Positions 45,796 through 59,092 of a DNA stretch of 64,000 bases are shown here, in pieces. The position numbers and the translations under genes were made by a program. Numbering within the stretch: the stretch's first letter is position 1; the number at the start of each line of letters is the position of its first letter. This DNA is from Sapria himalayana (lineage: Eukaryota > Streptophyta > Magnoliopsida > Malpighiales > Rafflesiaceae). A model generated the notes under the pieces. It was given only the letters and a program-made list of their open reading frames with translations. It was not told where the DNA came from and ran no database searches. Where the stretch lies: contig JAREIK010002450.1 of NCBI GenBank assembly GCA_029783825.1, positions 749,039 through 813,038 of the forward strand. Reading direction: 5' to 3'.

Positions 45796-46829
45796 GGCAT
45801 GCCTCGGGCACCACAAGACTTTGCAATTTGGTGTGCATAGTGCCCTTATGTGGTCTTCACATAGCAATTTGATTCCAAACAAATCTTAGACATATTGAAA
45901 GACTCTTGGTTCAAAAAATAAAGAATGACTCATGGATGATATTTTAAAGTTATAATGTTATATTACTTGTTACTTACTATTTTTTCAACAAGCCCCAAAT
46001 TTTATTTACAGTTTCATAAAATTCATGTGTATGAGCTTTAATATACTTATTGACAATTCTCCTTAATATTTTACCCTTAAAATGCTAGATAAAGCTTACG
46101 GTTGACAAAATGTATGGCATTTAGTAGAAATTGAAGTCTGAATATCTCATATCAAGTTTAAGGTAATTGAAATAAGACCTACAGTAAAAAAAAGAAAAAA
46201 AAATATTTTGGGACAAATAAGAAGATACGTGAAGATAAGTAATAGCAGCATCTTAATACGAATATAATGATGATGATATTTTAGAAATCAATGGAACCAA
46301 AAGCACATGTTGGACCCAAAAATAAAAATTCAAGGTGATCTTTCTTTTATCACAAAAAGTAATGTAGGGAGAAAATAAAACATTAAGTAATATTGTGAAA
46401 ATTTGTATATACCTTGAATTAATGTACACCCTAACAAGAGCAGCATGAAACTTAATAAAATGGTTTTTAGTGGCTATGGAAGGAGAAGAACCAGCTGTGT
46501 GTGTCGTTAATAATTGAATAATCAGTATTCCCTAAATTAAATAATCGCCTATTCTTTAATCCCTAAACAAATGAAGCATTCAAGATTTCAAGTTGCACGG
46601 AATAGAAGAATCTATCGCATTACATGAAGCCAGCAAACATACCAGTAGACTGACGTAGAGATGTCGATTACCAGCAGCACATAATCCAGCTGAACCACTA
46701 GTTGCTAACATGGATATGAAGAAAAACAACTAGAGGAGAAAAAAACAATTAGAGGAGGAGAAAACCAACTATATAAATATTTATATATTTATATATTCTA
46801 TTTATTTGTAAGTATTTAAACATAAATAT

Positions 46830-46874
46830 ATAAGCATATATATATATACACACGTACACATACACACACACACT

Positions 46875-46910
<36 letters not shown>

Positions 46911-47067
46911 AACATATATAAATATAAACTCACAATATACAAATATATGTGTGTATGTGTGTATTTCTATATGTGTGTGTGTGTGTTTATATATATATAC
47001 AAAATTACAAATACATAAAATATGTTTATATATGTATATATAAACATACACATGGTACACACACATA

Positions 47068-47100
<33 letters not shown>

Positions 47101-47110
47101 TAAATATATA
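46830..47110. repeat. Compound (AT)n/(AC)n/(GT)n microsatellite
   Basis: Alternating AT, CA and TG blocks over about 280 bp. The Tyr/Ile/His-rich frames here are artefacts of the repeat. Confidence 0.9.
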
Positions 47111-48080
47111 AATATATATTTATATATTTAAATATTTATATATTTTTTTTATATTTAAATATGTGATGCTTGTGGCCTGTGGGTTAGAATCCCATTGATG
47201 GTGATGATGTGCATAAAAATCTTTTGTTAAATTTATTTATTTTTTTAACTGCTTACATATTAGTTGGGGGCAAAATTGGATTTTCAAATTATCAGTGCCT
47301 CAAAATATAATTATTTAAAATTTTAATGTATTTTTAAAAAATTTTTTAGGAAAATTTTATTTTTTTCAAATATTTTATAAATTACATTCCAAAACACAAA
47401 TTCACCCTTTTTTTTACTTATGTTTCTTGACTCTAGAATCGGATTGGCACATTGAATGCCCATCGAAGTCGTGGGACGAGAGCGGAGTTATTCTCATTTG
47501 AGGTGTAGCATGTGATCTAACCCGCGTCCCTCACAAATTGTGCACCTAAAACCTGCATCAATTCAACTATACATGTCATAGGTATCTTATGTTACAAAGA
47601 ATAGAAGATATTATTAAAAATATAAATTAACAATAAATAACTTAGATTTACATATTATCATGCCATAATGCAATAATTATCACTCTTATTATACACAATC
47701 ACTCAATTTAAATGATGGTCAGCCAACCACTATCCCACTTTTAATATAATCGTGGAACCTTTTATATTTAATGTTATAATATTATGTAATTACTCACTAT
47801 AGTGAAAATGTTTTAAGAAGAGTATTTAAACTTTTGATATTTAGAAAACAATTTATACCAAAATAAAAAAAGATTTATAGCATAATACACTCATATATAT
47901 ATATATAAAGAGAGAGAGAGAGAGAATTATACTTTTCCTATTACATTATCAATTTAAATAACACTATCATGTGATGTTAAAAAAAAAAAGAAAAGACTAT
48001 GAGTTGGATCGAGACCTTGTCCGGTCCGTGTGTTTTTCTTAACACTTTTTCTTACTTGTAATAGTGTTTTCGAAAATACT

Positions 48081-48116
<36 letters not shown>

Positions 48117-48248
48117 TCATTTATATATAATAAAAACATTGTATTATATAATGAAACCAATGTTTTAGTTTATGAAAATTTTATATATGATGAAAATACT
48201 TATTTATATTAACAAAAACTATGTTTCATTTATAAAAAATGTTATATA
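47111..48248. other. Intergenic, with small simple repeats
   Basis: (AT)n then (GA)n at 47,892-47,925, and (AC)n(AT)n at 48,081-48,116. A GC-richer patch at 47,430-47,560 has no recognisable coding content. Confidence 0.5.
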
Positions 48249-48475
48249 TGTTGGGGTCGTCTAACATAAATGAGACTCGAAAATTAAGAATGATTTCGAA
48301 TTATTTTTAGTCTAATAAAAATGAAAATACTTATTTAACATTATATTTTAAAATCCTTTATTTTTTTCAATTTGAAATTTTACCAAAAACATGCATTATA
48401 TCCCAAATAAAATTTTGAGTATATAGATTTTCTGTTTGAAATATGTAAATATATAATTGTGCATGTATATAAATC

Positions 48476-48513
<38 letters not shown>

Positions 48514-49862
48514 TATAAAATTCAACCACATGCATACATGATCACAACAAAAATTATACCCCCAAATATGGTAGAATATTCACACAATTAAATTACAAAG
48601 TTTACAAAGTTGCAAAGTCCATATAACTCAATTCAAGATAGAAAATTAAATGTAATTACAAATATCTTAAAACCATGAATTTTAAGTTATTGGATCAATT
48701 GTTTTTGAAAATTTTTGATTACCATGAATGCAATACAACCATCATACGAACACTGATTCTTCATCTTCAAGCCCTCATTTAGAGAAGAAAAGTGTGAAGA
48801 TTATATTCTCATTCCAAAATTATTATAGAAGCTTTTTAAGTTTGTGTAATAATTATTACATAAGGATCAAGAGGATATGCTTCAAAGAAAATGGAAGTTT
48901 TTCATTTTCTTTATCTTTTCTAAAAAGCATAAAAGCACAAGCCACGCGCACCCACCAAAAACGAGGAGAATTATGTGTTGATGCATCATTCAAAAAAATT
49001 TGAAAAAAAGTAATTTATGTTTTAATAATAAAAAAATTATACACCAAACTCTTAAGTAATTAATTTTTGGTACACTATTTTTTGTTAATATGAAATTGCT
49101 CTTATTTTAAACAAACTAACCTAACTTCCTATGTGTTATGCTGGAACTCCAAATAAAAAAAAAATATAGAGCTCAGTAGAGCTCTTGGAGACACTGCATG
49201 AGCTTCATGTGAGTTCAAATGAGGTCGTTAGAGCTCGTAGAGCTTCATCAAGCTCCTCGAATGAGCTTGATGATCTCTAGTGAGCTTCATGATGGAGGTC
49301 GATGGAGCTTTTGGAAGCTTTGCACGAGCTTCCAGTGAACTCGAATGAGCTTGTGAACTCTAGTTACTTTGAGTTTTAGTGATGATAGAAGTTTATGTTA
49401 GTCTATTTTGTTTAAAAGGATGGTATTTTGTATTACTATAAATGAGTGCAACAAAAATTAATTAATTAAGAGCTTGGTGCTTCATTTTTTAAATATTAAA
49501 AATTAAGTTATTTTTTTTTTCAATTTTTGTGTGAATGGTGTACCAAACATAATTCTCCCCCAAGGTGGGATATGTCCCATTTTTATTTTGAAAAGTCACT
49601 CTATGCGTGTCTTTTCAAAAACTGCATGTTTGTTCCATTAAGAGTTGTATCTATCATCTTTTTTCTCAAATAGTTTATATATATATATAAATAATTATTA
49701 TATTTTATTATTAACTGCATATCATTTAAATGAGAGCATTAATACCCTCATTAAAATAAAATTAACATAAAAATCAAAACCAAATTATATTAAATTTAAC
49801 TAAACCAAAATAAAACAAACATGGTATACCCAAACTCTGGTAGACCCAACAATCTCAGCATT
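48249..49862 (-). repeat. 3' LTR of lineage-A copy 3, enlarged
   Basis: About 1.6 kb against 0.8-1.05 kb in the other copies. It includes (AT)n at 48,478-48,509 and a GAGCTC-rich repeat block at 49,150-49,365 where the others have GTGTTC minisatellites. The high-coordinate end reads TAGACCCAACA on plus, the reverse of TGTTGGGTCTA. Confidence 0.65.
49150..49365. repeat. GAGCTC/GAGCTTCATG minisatellite
   Basis: Imperfect units of GAGCTC or GAGCTT followed by 15-25 bases (GTAGAGCTTCATCAAGCTC, AATGAGCTTGATGATCTC and similar). It is about ten units long and GC-richer than its surroundings. Confidence 0.75.
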
Positions 49863-51560
49863 TATTCTATTTAAGCATATCGAGGCATATCTTTGATTTA
49901 AAAATAACAAGTCCAAGTTACATGGAATTTATTTTCTTCCATAGATTATTAAATTAGTTATCATTCCTCATAGGAGACTTTCCCAAAAATTAGAAGTACT
50001 CACACACCAACATGAGACCTCTATTTTTTCCTTTGAGCTATCAACTCTTCTTGATTCAAATTATCATGAGACTAGCCATAGAAAAAATATTCAATATTAC
50101 TTCTAATTCATAAGCTACCCCTTAATTAATGTGGTACTCAAGAGTGACTAGAATAAAAATTATATCATAATGAATTTTTATGAAATTACTGCGTATTTTA
50201 GAATAAGCACTTGAAAAATCTAGATCCACTATCATTAATCTCATAGAAGGAATAAGTAAATGCATCATAGTTGTAAAAGTTTCCCTAGTCATAACGATTA
50301 TATCCTCTCATTTCTATGCAACTTTCAAAGAGTAAGCTTGGAATATTTTTCATAAGAAAAGTAAGTTATTCACACAAATATATCCAAGTCTATGTAACAC
50401 GAAATCAATGCTTGTAATTTTTTGCAAAGTATTTACTTGATTCAAGCGAACCATAGCTCTAGTAATATAAAAGCAATTCACCCTTTTAACCATGTCAGTA
50501 ACACTTCTCCAAGTTTTATTGACCTTTCCTAAATTTTTCAACATGACCCTTATTGTCCAACATTTTCATGGAAAGATGGTTCATATGTACATCCATGATA
50601 TATTGAACAACTTTGAGAAACAATTTATATCCAGTGCATTGATAAATATATCACAAACTTGGCATAGTCCAAAGTGACTTGCAAGGTGGCTATCAAATTC
50701 ACCACCCAGTTACTCTCTTGAATGACTTTGTCATAAATTTTAATGCTACTTAAAAAAAGAATACCACCCTCTATGAAAAATATGCTAGCTACCCTTTTGG
50801 TCACATATCTTTTCCTATGCTCCTCTTAGAGTTTCTTCCACGTGAGATTGTCCCTCTTGAAGTATCCTACTTAGTTACAATAAATATATTTCACCATTAG
50901 TTTAACTATGAATTTCTCTTTGAAAGAACTCTCACTTCCATCTGCTAGTGAGATGGAGATAAAAGAGAACTTTCTGAATAGTAATACTCAAATGAGAAAC
51001 CATATTAAATTAGTCTTGATATTGTATTTTAACCAAGTGTCAGATTAACAAGGTCATATTCCTCAATGTGTTTTTTCTCATACATCAATTCCAAATTTGT
51101 TTGTATATCATTTATTATGTGATAAAGAGATATGTGTTGGAAATATATCTTTCCAATCCATTATTTCATTATAATAGATTTCTTGAAGTATAATATTTTT
51201 CACTTGGTTTTATTTATGCTTTTCGAGTTTAGATCACCATATATTGATTCAAATTAAGTCTCTCATCATTAAAAGATTTATCATCTCAATTTTCTAGGTC
51301 AAATAGTATTATGATTTTAACCTGGTCATATAATGTAAATTATTTTTTTCATCCATCCCAAAAAAAAAAACAACCCAATCACTAGAAAATAAAAATACCA
51401 AAATAACCTTTATTTGATAAATAATAATATTCAATATCAAAATCTTTATAATATAACACAAATTTGAAATATCACATTCATTCTTGAATACAACAAAAAT
51501 TTCTATTTTGATTATTGAAGTATAAATTATGCATTTTGTGTTTTGTTCTCATGTCTTCTG

Positions 51561-51851
51561 TTATTTTCTCTCTATATATGATATAATAACTGCTACTAGG
51601 AGGGCTTTCCTTATTATATATTTTGGCAAATTGGTTGAATATTTTTCTTGCTTTGCTTTGAAAGTTGTTGAGATTGAATCCATTTCATTCGGCATCTCTG
51701 ACCAAATTTTCAGGTGGTCCCAAATTATCTTCGTGTATGGCCATTTAAAGAATAAATGTTTTGTTGATACAGCAGTAGCATATAATTCACATTCTAAATT
51801 CCATGGAATTGCAAATAATTGATCTTTTGTGCTTATCTTTCCATATTTCAC
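51561..51851 (-). pseudogene. LINE ORF2 zf-RVT region
   Basis: A 96-codon open frame, with CELYATAVSTKHLFFKWPYTK near its middle, matching the C..C..E...HLFF.C pattern with the second Cys and last Cys lost. Confidence 0.7.
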
Positions 51852-52699
51852 CTCCCATAGAAAGGCAGCATATTTAGGAATATGTTTTGGTAACCATATA
51901 ATCTGAGCCTAGGTACACGTCTCTACCTAATTTTTCCCCATAAAGAATTTTTAGCCTTTGAGATTATATTTCCACTTTCATTCCATTTAGTAAGATTTCT
52001 CCATGCTTTATAAATATTTCGAGATTTTTCAATTAAGATATTATAATCAAAATTAGGGACTTCCAGAAAAGAGGATCCTTTTTAGAAATATAGATTGTCC
52101 AAATATTTTGGGAAGACAAATAGAAATGATGAAACTAACTTATCCAAAAAGAATCCTCCTTTTTATTTATATGCCACAAGGTTTTAATAAAAAAGGTTTG
52201 TTCCATATAGAAAATTTAAGTAAGCCCAGCCCACATTGTTCAAAAAGTGAGCATAATCTCTCCCAAGAAACTTTGGGCTTATACCTACCTGTATGAGTCC
52301 CTCCCCATAAAAATCTTCTACAAGTTTCTTTGATCTCATCATAATTGTGGGTGGTAGAAGGAATACTAAGAATAGTAACCTTCTATACCTTAAATTATTA
52401 TTTGAAAAAATTCCAATCTGCCCGCCATTGAGAGTAGTTTGCTCGCCCATTAATAAATGATTGAGATAATCTTGATCAGCAATGAGGTGAACTAAGCAGT
52501 TATTAATCTGCTCGAAGACAAAGGTACCCATAAAAATGTGAAAGGGAGAATTCCCTACTTAAATCTAAAAATAAGTAATATTCCTTCTTTAATCTTATAT
52601 AAAATGTATTCAAAAAAGATATTCGATTTGGAGGTATTTACAAATAATCCGAATGTTGCCTAAAAGACTTTCAAGGTATTTAGGATGATATTAATAGAG

Positions 52700-53345
52700 G
52701 AAGAATTCCCTTTGGAAAATATAATCAGATCATCCACATACATAAGGTGAGTAATTTTTAAAGCATGGCATCCCAGATGTAAGAAAAATTGATCATAACA
52801 TGTTACCCTACAAGAAATTTGGAAAGATATTCCATACATATCACAAACAAATATGGGGGTAATGAGTCACCTTGCCTAAAGACCCTTCTTTCTTTAAAGA
52901 GACCATAAAATTTCTCATTTATCACTAGAGAATAAGAAGTTGAGGAGACGCATTCAAGAATTATTTTGATGAAAGATTTTTGAAAGTTGAGCACCTTAAG
53001 ACATTCTTCCAGAAAAGACCAATTGATCATATCAAAGGTTTTCTAAATGTTTATTTTCAGAAAACATCTTGGATAAACCTTTTTTCTTGCATATCTTCTA
53101 AGTAAGCCTTGTGCTAAGAGAAAGTTATCCGAGATAAACCTACCTCTCATATAGGTTGTATGGGCAAAATTAATTATTTCTCCTAGAACCAGTTTCAACC
53201 TTGAAGCAATCAATTTTAAGATTAATTTGTAGATTACATTGCAACAAGAAATTCGTCTCCAATCTTTTGTGGAAGATGCATGCAAAGTTTTTGGAATCAA
53301 AGAAATATAGGCATGGTTAATTTGTTTTAGCATTCTTTCCAAATG
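52700..53345 (-). pseudogene. LINE ORF2 reverse transcriptase, broken
   Basis: Minus translation: HAYISLIPKTLHA...DWRRISCCNVIYK (53,215-53,320), then FISDNFLLAQ, PRCFLKINI near 53,050, where the catalytic Asp is Asn, a stop, then FRQGDSLPPYLFVICMEYLS (52,810-52,870). The active-site motif YADD lies near 52,725-52,745 on the minus strand (TYLMYVDDLIIF-like, with Ala changed to Val). Frames are broken by stops. Confidence 0.85.
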
Positions 53346-54099
53346 GAAGAAGCCTTTATAGATTTAACCACTTCCTCTTAAATATACTTCTATGTATGCT
53401 TAAAAAATTCTACTATGTAACCATCTGGACTAGGAGATTTAGCCTCTCCCATACTAAACATCATACTTTTTATTTCTTCATGTGAGAATTCTTGAAAGAG
53501 TAATTTTTGTTTTTCTAAATTAAGCTTTTTGTCATTAGATATTATTTCTTTAACTAAGCCAACTCTTTATATGGGAGAAGCCATAATATTTGTGTAATAT
53601 TTGACAAATATTTTGGCAATTTCTGCCTTTGAAGAGGTGAAATTGTCATCTTCATTCATTAGAGGCACTATCTTACTACTCTTTTGGAGTTTAGAGTTTG
53701 TTAGGGCATAACAAAATTTTGTGCACCTAGCACATTATTTTAGATAGATAAACTTTATCTTTTGCCTTAGAATGGATATTTATGCTTCCTCTAGCTTCCT
53801 TAACTTGAGATGCATGGCAGCTTTCTTATCTTTGAGAACATATTTATGAGAGTTGAGAAGTTTCTCTTAGAGTGTGCAAAGAGAATTCCTTGCAAAGGAG
53901 ATGCTTGCACTAATATGGGCGAAATACTTCTTATTTAACTTCTTAAGAGTATATTTATGTTGTCTTAGTTTTTTAACTAACCAAAATGTGTATGATCCTT
54001 CAATTTATACATACCATGCATCAAGGAAAGTCGGCAAGATGTTCTTGTGCATAAGCCACGTGTTGTAGAATTTGAAGGAGACTTTATGTTTGTGAGTTC

Positions 54100-54800
54100 C
54101 CATCTATGTGGATATTAATGTCATATAGTGATCATAAAAGATCCCTGGGGGCATATAATGGGTATGGCTATCTAGACATAAACTAGTCCATTCATGGTTC
54201 ATCATGATCATGTCTAGCTTACTTGACACCCTTTCATTTGTTCATGTGAAGAATGTGCCAGATGAGAGCATGTCCTCCAAGCTAAGTTTTGACCAACAGT
54301 TTATGGAATCATTACATTCATAATTAGTGACAATTCTCCCTCCCACTTAATCTAGCCCAAAAAGAGGGGAATTGAATTTCCCTAAGATTGCCCATGGGAA
54401 GGACTCAGATTCTCCCTCTAAAATTGGATTTTTCCAAAGAGGTCTTCTTTATATGAGTGAGTATAGACTATAGATAATGAAAAGTCAAAAGCTTACTCTC
54501 TTTACTCTATCGAGAATCTATAAGTAGATCTATTGGGGAGGACATGAAGAAAGTATTTACCTATGTGGTTTGTTCATCCCACATCACCAACATTTTGTCA
54601 TTACTATGGTAGGAGTTGTTTAAAGAGTCAAAATTCATGAATTTCAACTTCATTAACCACTTAAACTTATCCAAATTTAGTATAGTTTTGATTATGAAAT
54701 ATATATCGGTGTTGTATGCTCTAATAAGTCTACTTACTTTTTTCTATGTAATGGGGTAGTTAAATCTCATGATGTTCCAACTAGCTATCTTAATTATTAT
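54100..54800 (-). pseudogene. LINE ORF2 endonuclease, broken
   Basis: Minus translation: ASWNIMRFNYP near 54,760 (CWN.RG motif altered), PWAILGKFNSPLFGLD near 54,370-54,410 (GDFN changed to GKFN), GGRIVTNYEC near 54,330, SGTFFTWTNE near 54,240 and YDHYMTL near 54,120 (SDH changed to YDH). The spacing agrees with the LINE at 20.9-21.9 kb. Stops occur between blocks. Confidence 0.75.
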
Positions 54801-54834
54801 CTTTCATAACTGATATCGATGACACCCCATCAAG

Positions 54835-56180
54835 ATATGACATTGATCCTTCAGAATCACAAGGCTTTCTCAAGTTTATGGAGTGGTCGATTAATCATAC
54901 AGATTTTTCCTCTTAGAAACATTTTGATGATTATCATCAATTATTTATAGATGAAAGTCAAAATGTTAGATTAGGGTTGTACACGAATGGATTTTATCCA
55001 TTTGAACAAACAGAATAATAATACTCTTCATAGCTGATTGTTATTATACCTTATAATTTACCACCATAGATGTGCATGAAAGATGAATACATATTTTTGT
55101 GTATTATCATGCCCAGTTCAAGGTATACAAAAGACAAATTAAATGTATTTCCTATAATCCCTTTTAGCATGACTCTAAAAATTATGAAAGGATTGTGTCG
55201 AAACATATGATAAATCTAAAAAACAAAACTTTAAAATATGAGTAGCGCTAATATGGACGATAAGTGACTTTCCTACATATTCAATATTATACGAATAAAG
55301 TACTATAAAGAATTTTGCTTGTCCTTATTGCATGAAGGACTAGGATGTATTTTATCTGAGCAAAGGAGGAAAAATTTATTGGTTTGATAATCATCATGAA
55401 TTCTTACATGTGAAACATCCATTTTAGATGAATATTGATGCATTTAAGAAAGATAATAAAGTCATTAAAAGTGCACTACCTTTGAGATTAGGTTATGAAA
55501 TAGTAGAAGTTATTGAAAGATATAGATTCAAAATATTATAGATATTGATGCAAATTACCTCAATATGCAAATTTCAAAAATGTATTATTATGGTTGGAAG
55601 AAAAAAAGTATCTTTTGTGATTTGTCATATTAGAAAACTAATCTAATTAGACATAAAATAGATGTGGATGTATATTGATGAAAACTTTTTTGATAATATT
55701 TTTAATACTATAATGAATGTAGAGGGAAAAAGAAAAGATAATGTTCAAATCAAGAGAGGGATTTGAAAGAGTTATGTTTATGTTTAGAGTTATATAGGCA
55801 CAAATCAATGAATAAATTTCCGAAGGCTTGTCATAGTCTTGAAAAAGACGCAAAGGAAACTTTGTGAAAATGGTAGATAGATCTCGAGTTCTCTGATGGA
55901 TATGCATCTAACATGCTAAGATGTGTTAATATAAATAAACATAAGTTATTTAAAATGAAAAGTCATGACTGTCATGTATTCATACAGAGACTAATACTCA
56001 TAGCATTATGTGAATTACTCTGACAAAATGTTTGTGAAGCTTTGACTGAAATAATTATTTTCTCTAAGAATCTTACTTGCAAAGTCATAAGAAATAAATA
56101 AATTGACCAATTAGAAATGACATCCCCATAATTTTAAGTAAAATTGAGCATATTTTTTTCCTAGCTTCTTTAATTCCATG
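54835..56180 (+). pseudogene. CACTA TNP2-like transposase, broken
   Basis: Blocks: IDPSESQGFLKF (HPADS.AWK in the family), NVRLGLYTNGFYPF at about 54,963-55,005, IVIIPYNLPP.MCMKDEY at about 55,035-55,095, then KIDVDVY/HMHIDENFFDNIF around 55,655-55,705 (the VMHIEKNVFDN motif), VEGKRKDNVQ, KFPKACHSLEKDAKETL, SDGYASNMLRCV at about 55,895-55,930 and KMKSHDCHVFIQRL at about 55,950-55,995. This order is diagnostic of Transposase_21 of plant CACTA elements. Stops and frameshifts occur throughout. Confidence 0.85.
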
Positions 56181-56299
56181 GAACATCTTCTAATCTACTT
56201 TTCTTATGAATCCATGATAGCAGCTTATGTGCAGTGTGTTTAACATTAAGTTATGTTATTATGACATTTTATTTAATATTTTTACTAGCTCTGTATATT

Positions 56300-58450
56300 T
56301 TAATATTTATGTACATTGATTTAGGTATGAGAGGCAACTATTCAAGTGGTTGAGGGCATCAAAGTATGGGGGAGGGGTAGAAAAAGTCAATAAATAGTTC
56401 ATGGAGGAAGAAATATTCATGTATTCAGTGATGAAAACACTATAAATATCTTTTTTCATTCTCCTAAATTTATAGAAAAAATTTTGGCATCACCTCATCA
56501 TGACATACATGGATTTACTATCATAGATAATTCATCTTCATCTCATTCTTCACCAAAAGATATTGATAGTTCTGATCAATCTATCTTAGGAATAGGAGGC
56601 TTATGCACTGGTACTACAACAGTGGCACCTACAGGATATTCACAATCCTTAATTTACATGTCAAGTAATTAGATTAAATTGTATGTAGCATTCTTAAATT
56701 TACTACATTCAATTTTTATCATTTTTCTTTTTTTTTTCATTTAAATTTAAAATAAAATGATATGTGAATAAAAATAATAAATATATCACAATTTTTAAAT
56801 TTATTTATTTTACAATAATAACAATGAATTATATTACTACTAATTGAATATTATCATTAAAAATATTAAAAGTAAATTTTAACTTAGTAGTATAAAAAAA
56901 TATGTATTTTGTTTATAGGTATATGTACATACTGATTTTTTAATTAACTATAGGTTTATTCCTTCTAATTCTTATACAATCAAAAAGATATTTAAGGAGA
57001 AACTAGTTGTGGAGGATATAAAGTGAAGCAAAGTACCCCCAAGTATGAAAGAATTTTATTGGGAAGAATTTGAGATAAATATTTGATGTATTTACTTTTT
57101 TTCTCATTTTGGTATAATATGATATACTCTTAAAATTAATGCATTATAATGTATTATTGTTTTACTTAGTTTTTTATATAAAAAAATACAAATGGAATAA
57201 TACTTTGGTACTATCCACAAAGGATACATAGAAATATGTGGCAAGTATGAGATACAATGACAAGCTTAGTAATTAGATAAAAAAGTATAGCAAAAATACA
57301 AAGCCTAATAGTATCCTTGATATTTAGATAAAGTGTTGGGGTTACTAGAATAGTGAGGAGTTCAAAGTCTTGTCTTAGGTGGTCTTACACAATCATCGAT
57401 CATAAAAAGTAGGTGATGGACCAAGACCTTTAAAACATATTGGAGGTTCAAATGTGACCTATAAATATTTAATAGAATAACTCTCATTTATTTTTTGTTA
57501 TTATTTATATTTTTAAAATCAAATGGATAATATCTGTGTCATAATGAATGATGTATCTAAACTATAACTAATATTTATTTGCAGGAGGCTGAATTGGGAT
57601 GTCCGCCAACACTATTTGAGATATTCAAGTGAATGCACAAGAAGAATGATAGATCATTTGTGGACAATAACTCAAATTAAATTAATGTGAGGTTCTCATT
57701 TTGTACTCATAGTTTAAATTTATAATTGAAAATACAAAAAGAAAAAAAAATTAAAATTCATTATTTGGCATTAAATGTAAATAAAATGCAAACTCAAATA
57801 ATTTTTTTTACTATAACTAATGATTTATTTTTTATAAATTCATTAAATATAATTAATTAAATCATTTTAAAAATATTTTCAGTAGCAAGAGAATAATTTC
57901 TTTTTCTAGTATAAAATTTCTTTTAATATACTAATTGATACATTATGTTGTATTTTTATAATTATAGGAGGCTATAAAAAATATGATTGTAAATACTTCA
58001 CAATTGACATACCCTTCTACAGAGGTACAAAAGATTGATGTTGTGCATATTTACCTTCAGGCTATTGGAGTGGAGCCGAAAAAATGGTAAGTGTATGGTC
58101 TAGGTACCCATGCATCTACATTTTATCTAGGTTCTATTTGAAGTTATTCATCATCTTCTTCCAATTATAATAATATGTCTGATGAAAGGTTACACGAGGA
58201 GATACAAGATATTTAAAATACAATACAAAGAAAAAATGAGGAGATGTAACAAAAGATTAAAAGATGCAAAAGGAAATTAAAGAATTGAAAAAAAAAGAGG
58301 CTAAAAGATTAAAAAGAAATGAGGAAATGCATTAAAAGATTTTGATGATGGAGAAAATAATGTGCAAGTTGACAGATATATCTTCTATTTTTCATCATTC
58401 TAAAAAGGATCCATCCAAATCTCCAAATGACAATACTCTTTAGGAGAAGG
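56300..58450 (+). pseudogene. CACTA second gene, Transposase_24-like, broken
   Basis: An exon-like series. 56,484-56,672 has an open Ser-rich frame (SPHHDIHGFTIIDNSSSSHS). At 57,020-57,080, VPPSMKEFYWEEFE. At 57,240-57,330, RYNDKLSN.IKKYSKN. At 57,390-57,450, VGDGPRPLKHIGGS. At 57,585-57,650, EAELGCPPTLFEIFK.MHKK, the most conserved motif (ELG..PT..E.F...H). At 58,190-58,440 a Lys/Glu-rich coiled segment ends the gene. Long AT-rich stretches between blocks look like introns. This corresponds to the TnpA-side gene of CACTA elements. Confidence 0.75.
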
Positions 58451-58739
58451 ACTTGTAATTATTTGTGATCTGTTATTAATTTTTTGCAACATATATTTTT
58501 GATCCGGATTAATGGTTTTTAAATTAAAGGTTTTTAAAATTTGTTATAAATTGTGTATTGAAATTTATCAACATTTATTTTTGTTATCTGATATTTTATT
58601 AAATGGTGGATGTTATGTGAATGTTATTTGATAAATAATATGTAGATGTGCTTATTTAGTTGCAAGTCATATAATTTCTATATGTAATTATATATTATAT
58701 ACAACATACAAAAACAACATAAATGCTACTTGTAGCTAT

Positions 58740-59092
58740 TGCAGACAATAGAAACAAATTTTTTTGTTTCTAAATATGTTTCTAAGTAGAAATAGGGTCA
58801 TGCATATCTTTATTGATCCATCAAAATTTTAGAAATAAAAAAATACATTTCTAATGATTCCATCACAAAATTAACCACGGAATCCATGATGATTTTTGCC
58901 ATCACAATATGTAGCGACGGATTTTCCCCTATCTCTATTTATAGAAATGTCATCGTGTGATCCATTTCTAAAAATTTAGCTTGAAGGATTATAAAAGTAG
59001 AACTACCCCATTTTTAAATCTGTCGCTATTCACCCATCGCGATGAAATCAGAAATAGATTCGGGCATTTATGATTTAAGAATTTCTTGTATT
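58740..59092. repeat. CACTA subterminal region and right terminus
   Basis: Repeated motifs such as TTTCTAAATATG, TAGCGACGGATTTTCC and CTGTCGCTATTCACCC, some in inverted orientation, followed by GAATTTCTTGTATTG. Arrays of this kind bind CACTA transposase in known systems. Confidence 0.7.

Larger units (their letters stand above)
44747..46829. other. Intergenic AT-rich region with a diverged direct repeat
   Basis: No gene recognised. Two diverged direct repeats lie at about 45,365-45,530 and 45,610-45,795 (shared TATACTAATATT, TAAAATAATAAATRTTTYATTTTAA and TATGTAACAATATATTT blocks, plus the downstream AATAAGTG). Confidence 0.55.
48249..51411 (-). mobile_element. Ty1/copia lineage A copy 3, minus strand, 5' LTR missing
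   Basis: In reverse: the 3' LTR (48,249 to about 49,862) starts TGTTGGGG on plus, the reverse of the CCCCAACA end. Then come the internal block matching the copy 1 ORF, a protease remnant, a zinc-knuckle remnant near 50,830-50,875 (CN..GYFKRDN) and gag to 51,411. It breaks off just before the primer site, where the next LINE starts, and no 5' LTR appears beyond that LINE. Confidence 0.7.
51412..54810 (-). mobile_element. L1-clade LINE, 5'-truncated, minus strand
   Basis: It carries ORF2 domains only. The 3' end near 51,412-51,450 (plus strand GATAAATAATAATATTCAAT) resembles the tail of the LINE at 17.5-24.3 kb, and many protein blocks match it, so the two are relatives. Going up: zf-RVT, RT, coiled linker and endonuclease, whose opening reads ASWNIMRFN near 54,770. 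ORF1 is absent. Target duplications were not identified. Confidence 0.85.
54835..59092 (+). mobile_element. CACTA (En/Spm) DNA transposon, first copy, inactive
   Basis: It carries a TNP2-type transposase pseudogene, a second gene with Transposase_24 blocks, subterminal GCGACGG-type motifs and a right end ATTTCTTGTATTG at about 59,080-59,092, one base from the canonical TTTCTTGTAGTG. The left end was not found, because coding sequence starts directly beside the minus-strand LINE. A related copy lies in reverse at 61,190-64,000. Confidence 0.85.

Noticed and set aside
46749..47099. Tyr/Ile/Val-rich frame on the minus strand
   Set aside because: Translation of compound AT/AC/GT microsatellites.
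47165..47205. Possible tRNA or SINE B-box (GGGTTAGAATCCC)
   Set aside because: No convincing A box, cloverleaf or second copy; one mismatched B-box-like word is not enough.
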